Positions 6,212 through 9,820 of a DNA stretch of 9,820 bases are shown here, piece by piece. The DNA lies in assembly GCA_040905285.1 (NCBI GenBank), contig JBBDRV010000060.1, positions 1 through 9,820 on the forward strand, given 5' to 3'. Position numbers and translations under genes: made by a program. Every line of letters starts with the position of its first letter. The stretch's first letter is position 1. The notes under the pieces are model-generated. The model saw only the letters and a list, made by a program, of their open reading frames with translations, was not told where the DNA came from and ran no database searches. Origin of the DNA: JBBDRV01 sp040905285 (GTDB lineage Bacteria > Bacteroidota > Rhodothermia > Balneolales > Balneolaceae).

Positions 6212-7924
6212 ATGGCCGATAAGAAAACAAACAAGAAAAGCAAGGTTGAGAAAGTCAAAGAGGCGAGCAACTATCTGCGTGCCCCCGTGGCTGAAGAGTT
6301 ACTTGATGATGAACCCAAATTCAGCCGGGAAAGTTATGAAATTCTGAAATTCCACGGTTCCTACCAGCAGGATGACCGCGACCTGCGACAGGGCCGGAAC
6401 AAACACTGGATGTTCATGGTGCGGGGCCGAATGCCCGGTGGCAAATTGACAGCCGACCAATATCTGGCTATTGAAAAAATTGCCGATCAGTTTGGTGACG
6501 GAACAGTCAGGGTAACGACCCGCCAGGCTTTTCAGCTGTACGGGATCGTAAAAAACAACCTCAAAGAAACCATCCGTCATATCAACGATTCAATGATCAC
6601 GACGCTCGGGGCCTGCGGAGATGTGGTCAGAAATGTTATGGCTACACCTGCACCCGATGTTGACGGCAGACAGGAAAAAGTGCAGGCAATGGCAGATGAG
6701 TTGTCGGATATCCTGCTTCCTTCAACCAGGGCCTATCATGAAACATGGCTGAATGGCGAAAAAGTCTATTCCGGCAAAGACGAGAACGGCAAAGAAAATA
6801 ACGATGTACCGGAAGAGACCGAACCCCTCTACGGGAAAAACTACCTCCCCAGAAAATTCAAAATCGGACTCACCATCCCCGGGGACAACAGTATTGATCT
6901 TTATACCCAGGACATTGGCCTTGTCGCACTGTTTGACGACAGAAATGAAATAGAGGGGTTTAATGTCATCGTTGGCGGCGGACTGGGGATGAATCATAAA
7001 AAAGCGGATACCTATCCCCGGCTCGGGGATCATCTCGGCTATGTAACAGCCGACAAGGTGATTCCTTTTGTCAAGGGAATCATTAAGGTTCAGCGGGACC
7101 TGGGCAACAGGGAGAACCGGAAACAGGCCCGGATGAAGTATCTGATCGATAAAATCGGGCTCGATTCATTCCGGCAGGAGCTGCTGGAAAGGACAGGCTT
7201 TGAGCCGGAGCCCTACCGGGAGCTTCCGAAGTTCGAACCGGACCTTTATCTCGGCTGGAACAGACAGTCGGACAATAACTGGTTTCTTGGTGTATCCATT
7301 GAAAACGGCCGTATTAAAGATGATGAGGACCTGCAGCTTAAAACGGCCCTGAAAAAAGTTGTGGAGTTGTTTCAGCCCGGTGTGCGATTTACGCCCAATC
7401 ACAATGTGCTGCTCACGGATATTGAAGAAAGCGACAAGGAGGCTGTCGAAAAGGTCCTCCGGGATCACGGTGTACTGCCGGGAGACAAGCTCTCCAATCT
7501 TTTAAAGTACTCCATGGCCTGCCCCGCTCTTCCGACATGCGGACTGGCGATAACCGAATCCGAACGCATATTCCCTGATGTTATTCGCGAGCTGGAACAG
7601 GTTGTTGAGGAAATGGATCTTCAGGACGAAAAGATTTCCCTGCGAATGACCGGCTGCCCGAATGGATGTGCCAGGCCTTATGTTGCCGACATCGGTTTTG
7701 TAGGTCGGTCGCTTGACAAATACACCCTGTTTCTTGGCGGAAATCCGGCCGGTACCCGGCTTGGAAAAGTATATAAAGACCTGGTCCCCCTCAATGAGAT
7801 AGTGGATGAAGTAAGAGTACTTCTGACGCATTTTAAAGATCAGCGCCGGAATGGGGAACAGTTCGGGGATTTTTGGGCCAGAACCGGAGTTGAAGAGGCA
7901 CGGAAACTGACGATCAATGCCTGA
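6212..7924 (+). CDS. cysI: assimilatory sulfite reductase hemoprotein (siroheme, [4Fe-4S])
   Basis: The enzyme reduces sulfite to sulfide with six electrons at a coupled siroheme-[4Fe-4S] centre. I place the start at ATG 6212 (MADKKTNKK...) because the upstream in-frame extension begins only at a TTG (6134) and overlaps a TATAAT box. This gives 570 residues, the length of E. coli CysI. Cluster cysteines are Cys437 and Cys443 (ACPALPTCGL) and Cys482 and Cys486 (TGCPNGCARP), each three residues after the E. coli positions as I recall them. The siroheme- and sulfite-binding basic residues are represented by TTRQAFQLYG, RNVMATPAP and LPRKFKIGL. The two half-repeats of the NIR_SIR fold are intact. 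No flavoprotein (CysJ) is in the window, so the electron donor may be a distant CysJ or ferredoxin; the NGCARP variant resembles ferredoxin-type enzymes. The next gene serves siroheme synthesis. Confidence 0.93.
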   Translation: MADKKTNKKSKVEKVKEASNYLRAPVAEELLDDEPKFSRESYEILKFHGSYQQDDRDLRQGRNKHWMFMVRGRMPGGKLTADQYLAIEKIADQFGDGTVRVTTRQAFQLYGIVKNNLKETIRHINDSMITTLGACGDVVRNVMATPAPDVDGRQEKVQAMADELSDILLPSTRAYHETWLNGEKVYSGKDENGKENNDVPEETEPLYGKNYLPRKFKIGLTIPGDNSIDLYTQDIGLVALFDDRNEIEGFNVIVGGGLGMNHKKADTYPRLGDHLGYVTADKVIPFVKGIIKVQRDLGNRENRKQARMKYLIDKIGLDSFRQELLERTGFEPEPYRELPKFEPDLYLGWNRQSDNNWFLGVSIENGRIKDDEDLQLKTALKKVVELFQPGVRFTPNHNVLLTDIEESDKEAVEKVLRDHGVLPGDKLSNLLKYSMACPALPTCGLAITESERIFPDVIRELEQVVEEMDLQDEKISLRMTGCPNGCARPYVADIGFVGRSLDKYTLFLGGNPAGTRLGKVYKDLVPLNEIVDEVRVLLTHFKDQRRNGEQFGDFWARTGVEEARKLTINA

Positions 7925-7959
7925 ATTAAGGAAAAATGCGTGAATTAAAGAAAAATATG
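7922..7959 (+). repeat. short direct duplication around the methyltransferase start
   Basis: TGAATTAAGGAAAAATG (7922-7938) is nearly repeated as TGAATTAAAGAAAAATATG (7941-7959). The first copy includes the sulfite reductase stop codon and the first possible ATG of the next gene; the second ends at the in-frame ATG of residue 8. AAGGA (7928-7932) is only three bases before the first ATG, so which start is used is unclear. Confidence 0.6.
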
Positions 7960-8766
7960 AATACAGGACACTCTTTCCAGACGGGAAAAGTATATATAAC
8001 CGGAGCCGGACCCGGGGACCCTGAACTGATCACCGTAAAAGGCGCCCGTCTATTACGGAAAGCTGACGTGGTGGTTTATGACCGGCTGGTCAATCCTGAA
8101 CTGCTTGACTATACAGCGGATGCTTCTGAACATATTTATGTGGGCAAGCGCCCGGGGAAGCCTTCTGTTTCTCAGGATCAGATCAATCGCATACTGATTT
8201 CAAAAGCCCTTGAGGGGAAAAAAGTAGTCCGGCTCAAAGGGGGGGATCCCTTCATATTCGGGCGTGGAGGCGAGGAATGTGAAGCATTGGCTCTCAGCGA
8301 AATCCCATTTGAGGTTATTCCGGGAATCAGCAGTGCTGTAGCTGCCCCCGCCTATGCTGGAGTGCCCCTTACTCACCGAGGTGTGGCGAGATCATTTGCA
8401 GTAGTCACGGGGCATACCTCGAAAGAATCGGATGTTTTTCAGAACTGGGAACATCTGTCACAGATTGACACCCTGGTAATATTGATGGGCATGAAAAACC
8501 TGTCAGACATTTCCCTTGCCCTGATCCGGCATGGGCGTTCTGCAGACACCCCCGTTTCCGTCATAGAAAAGGCCACGCTGCCTGAACAGCGAATAGTAAC
8601 GGCCACCCTTGGCACAGTTGTTGAAAAAGCAGCGGATCTGGTCTCCCCTGCAACCATTGTGATTGGAGAGCTTGCCGGCAGCGGCCTGTCCTGGTTTGAC
8701 AAGATCCAGGATCAAAACGGGAATTCGTCACCCGGCTATGATCAAATACAGAAATTTGCAATCTGA
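7936..8766 (+). CDS. cobA: uroporphyrinogen-III C-methyltransferase (SUMT)
   Basis: The enzyme transfers two methyl groups from S-adenosylmethionine to uroporphyrinogen III, giving precorrin-2, the precursor of siroheme (and of cobalamin). Its 276 residues are the single-domain SUMT size, without the dehydrogenase/chelatase half found in CysG. Family marks are GAGPGD at 23-28 followed by PELITVKGARLL, VVYDRLVNPELL, VRLKGGDPFIFGRGGEE, VIPGISSAVAAPAYAGVPLTHRG and TLVILMGMKNL. The start may be 7936 or the ATG at 7957, since the first seven residues are charged and not conserved. It is 11 bases after the sulfite reductase stop, so the pair is surely co-transcribed, which points to siroheme supply for that enzyme rather than to cobalamin. 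The oxidation and iron-insertion steps must be encoded elsewhere. Confidence 0.93.
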   Translation: MRELKKNMNTGHSFQTGKVYITGAGPGDPELITVKGARLLRKADVVVYDRLVNPELLDYTADASEHIYVGKRPGKPSVSQDQINRILISKALEGKKVVRLKGGDPFIFGRGGEECEALALSEIPFEVIPGISSAVAAPAYAGVPLTHRGVARSFAVVTGHTSKESDVFQNWEHLSQIDTLVILMGMKNLSDISLALIRHGRSADTPVSVIEKATLPEQRIVTATLGTVVEKAADLVSPATIVIGELAGSGLSWFDKIQDQNGNSSPGYDQIQKFAI

Positions 8767-8787
8767 CACCCATTGCGGTCTATCTCT

Positions 8788-9549
8788 ATGAGTCAAATAA
8801 AGCCAACAAAGAACGGAAGCTCCAAACCTGAGTCCGTACGCGGGCAACTTGCCGAACTGAATCGGCAGTTTGAAGGCACACATCCGGACCGGGTACTGGC
8901 CTGGGCCTCTGGGACATTCGGAGCCAAAGCTGTTATCGGCACAGGCTTCGGTCCTTCAGGCATATTTTTGATCCACAGGGCCCACATTCTGGGACTTGTC
9001 ACACCCGTGTTTTATCTGGATACCCAGCTGTTGTTTGAGGAAACGTATGCCCTCCGTGACAAGCTTGAGCAAAAACTCGGTATTTCCATACACAAGGTTT
9101 CACCTGATCTCTCTGTCAGGGAGCAGGCGGAAAAGCATGGGGAAGAACTCTGGAACAGGGATCCCAACCACTGCTGCTATATCAGGAAGGTTGCTCCCCT
9201 GAAGAAGTATCTTTCAGACAAAGAGGCCTGGATTACCGGTATCCGCCGTAATCAGTCAGTTACCCGGGAAGACACCCAAATTGTCGAATATGACGCTGTA
9301 TCTGACGTCATTAAAATAAACCCGCTGGCCGCATGGGACAATGACCGGATCTGGGATTACATCCGTAAACATGATTTGCCGTACAACCCACTTCATGATG
9401 AGGGATTTCCCAGTATCGGATGTATTCCGTGCACAAGTCCGGTTGCCGAAGGTGAAGATGAACGGAACGGACGGTGGAGAGGAGAAGAGAAAATCGAGTG
9501 CGGCATCCACTTTTCAGATGTTACGGGCAGGTTTGAACGAGACGCCTGA
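8788..9549 (+). CDS. cysH: APS reductase, [4Fe-4S] thioredoxin-dependent
   Basis: The enzyme reduces adenylyl sulfate (APS) to sulfite and AMP, using thioredoxin. I choose ATG 8788 (MSQIKPTKN..., 253 residues) over the in-frame TTG at 8773. The adenylyl-sulfate binding fold shows ASGTFGAKAVIGTGFGPSG near the start and GIRRNQSVTRED in the middle. The cluster cysteines Cys129-Cys130 (NHCCYIRKV) and Cys212/Cys215 (GCIPCTSPV) are all present, which marks the APS-type rather than the cluster-free PAPS-type reductase; catalytic Cys238 sits in the C-terminal KIECGIH. Having this type means no APS kinase is needed. The ATG lies 21 bases after the methyltransferase stop and the product feeds directly into the sulfite reductase two genes upstream. 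ATP sulfurylase genes, often next to it, are not seen before the window ends. Confidence 0.94.
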   Translation: MSQIKPTKNGSSKPESVRGQLAELNRQFEGTHPDRVLAWASGTFGAKAVIGTGFGPSGIFLIHRAHILGLVTPVFYLDTQLLFEETYALRDKLEQKLGISIHKVSPDLSVREQAEKHGEELWNRDPNHCCYIRKVAPLKKYLSDKEAWITGIRRNQSVTREDTQIVEYDAVSDVIKINPLAAWDNDRIWDYIRKHDLPYNPLHDEGFPSIGCIPCTSPVAEGEDERNGRWRGEEKIECGIHFSDVTGRFERDA

Positions 9550-9576
9550 CGCAAACGCAAGCCGGGATTCCTTACG

Positions 9577-9593
9577 CACCACACGATGTGGTG
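9577..9593 (+). terminator. small hairpin after cysH, weak terminator candidate
   Basis: CACCACA (9577-9583) pairs perfectly with TGTGGTG (9587-9593) around a CGA loop, 27 bases after the APS reductase stop. Only TTATT follows, so the U-run is poor. It may still define the 3' end of the sulfur-cluster transcript. Confidence 0.35.
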
Positions 9594-9645
9594 TTATTGA
9601 ATTCACCCTGTTATTTTCATAGTTAGTGTTTGTCAGAAAACTCAT

Positions 9646-9767
9646 AGTGTCCTAAAAAAACGTCAGGGTCAAGGCGCGCGAAGCCCCAAAAAGCACAGTG
9701 TACTAAGCGTACATGAGCATTTTTGGGGCAAGTGGAACGCAGAGATTGACGTTTTCTTAGAGACACT
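9646..9767. repeat. 122-bp imperfect palindromic element (MITE-like or intergenic repeat)
   Basis: Outer arms AGTGTCCTAAAAAAACGTCA (9646-9665) and the near reverse complement at 9747-9767 enclose inner arms GCCCCAAAAAGC (9683-9694) and GCATTTTTGGGGC (9717-9729). At the centre GTAC (9700-9703) and GTAC (9709-9712) close on loop TAAGC. The two unpaired spacers between outer and inner arms are both 17 bases (9666-9682 and 9730-9746) but do not pair. The nested symmetry is typical of non-autonomous mobile repeats. No target-site duplication is evident and no ORF lies within it. As RNA it would fold into a long hairpin that could end or protect the cys transcript. Confidence 0.75.
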
Positions 9768-9820
9768 AGCAGTCTGTCGGACTTAGGAACAGAAAGCGAG
9801 CAGGATGAGATTTTGGCACA
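9768..9820. other. unassigned right edge, possible start of another repeat or IS
   Basis: Immediately after the palindrome, AGTC and GACT (9771-9783) flank TGTCG as a small inverted repeat, followed by sequence without an evident gene. It might be the end of a mobile element continuing past the window, but nothing here proves it. Confidence 0.15.

Noticed and set aside
8773..8787. TTG start for the APS reductase
   Set aside because: It adds only five residues; the ATG at 8788 is the simpler start.
9553..9622. C-terminal extension or a separate ORF after cysH (frame open 9341-9622)
   Set aside because: It overlaps the well-supported APS reductase in another frame and has no recognisable content.

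Overview
All convincing genes in this window lie on the + strand. Several things suggest a Bacteroidota/Balneolota-type Gram-negative: two secreted lipoproteins of the DUF1080 and sorbosone-dehydrogenase/cytochrome c kinds, starts with almost no Shine-Dalgarno sequence, and mid-range base composition. This is inference from gene content; no marker gene is present to prove it.

Layout. A DUF1080 lipoprotein (130-1236) and a beta-propeller dehydrogenase fused to cytochrome c (1373-3193) form a periplasmic sugar-oxidation-like pair. A class I NADP-type glutamate dehydrogenase follows (3269-4621); its last 26 bases plus 18 downstream bases are repeated in tandem. Next comes a non-coding-looking gap of about 520 bases, then a sulfur-assimilation cluster: a CysA-type thiosulfate sulfurtransferase (5144-5986), a CysI-like siroheme sulfite reductase (6212-7924), uroporphyrinogen-III methyltransferase for siroheme (7936-8766) and a [4Fe-4S] APS reductase (8788-9549). 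The window closes with a 122-base imperfect palindrome and perhaps the edge of another repeat.

The standout is in the gap before the sulfurtransferase. A 39-codon ORF (4896-5015) encodes seven cysteines within 16 residues and is followed 16 bases later by a strong intrinsic terminator (5032-5072). The RNA can fold in two competing ways: a stem whose loop holds the Cys codons (4911-4922 with 4990-5001), and a 10-bp antiterminator (4984-4993 with 5039-5048) that uses up the 5' arm of the terminator. This is the architecture of trp/his-type ribosome-mediated attenuation, here apparently sensing cysteine (Cys-tRNA) and controlling at least the sulfurtransferase and possibly the whole cluster.

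Working together: APS reductase yields sulfite, sulfite reductase with siroheme (supplied through the methyltransferase) makes sulfide, and the sulfurtransferase handles thiosulfate or sulfane sulfur. All feed cysteine synthesis, so cysteine-starvation antitermination upstream makes sense. The ATP sulfurylase genes, sulfite reductase flavoprotein and siroheme ferrochelatase are not in the window.
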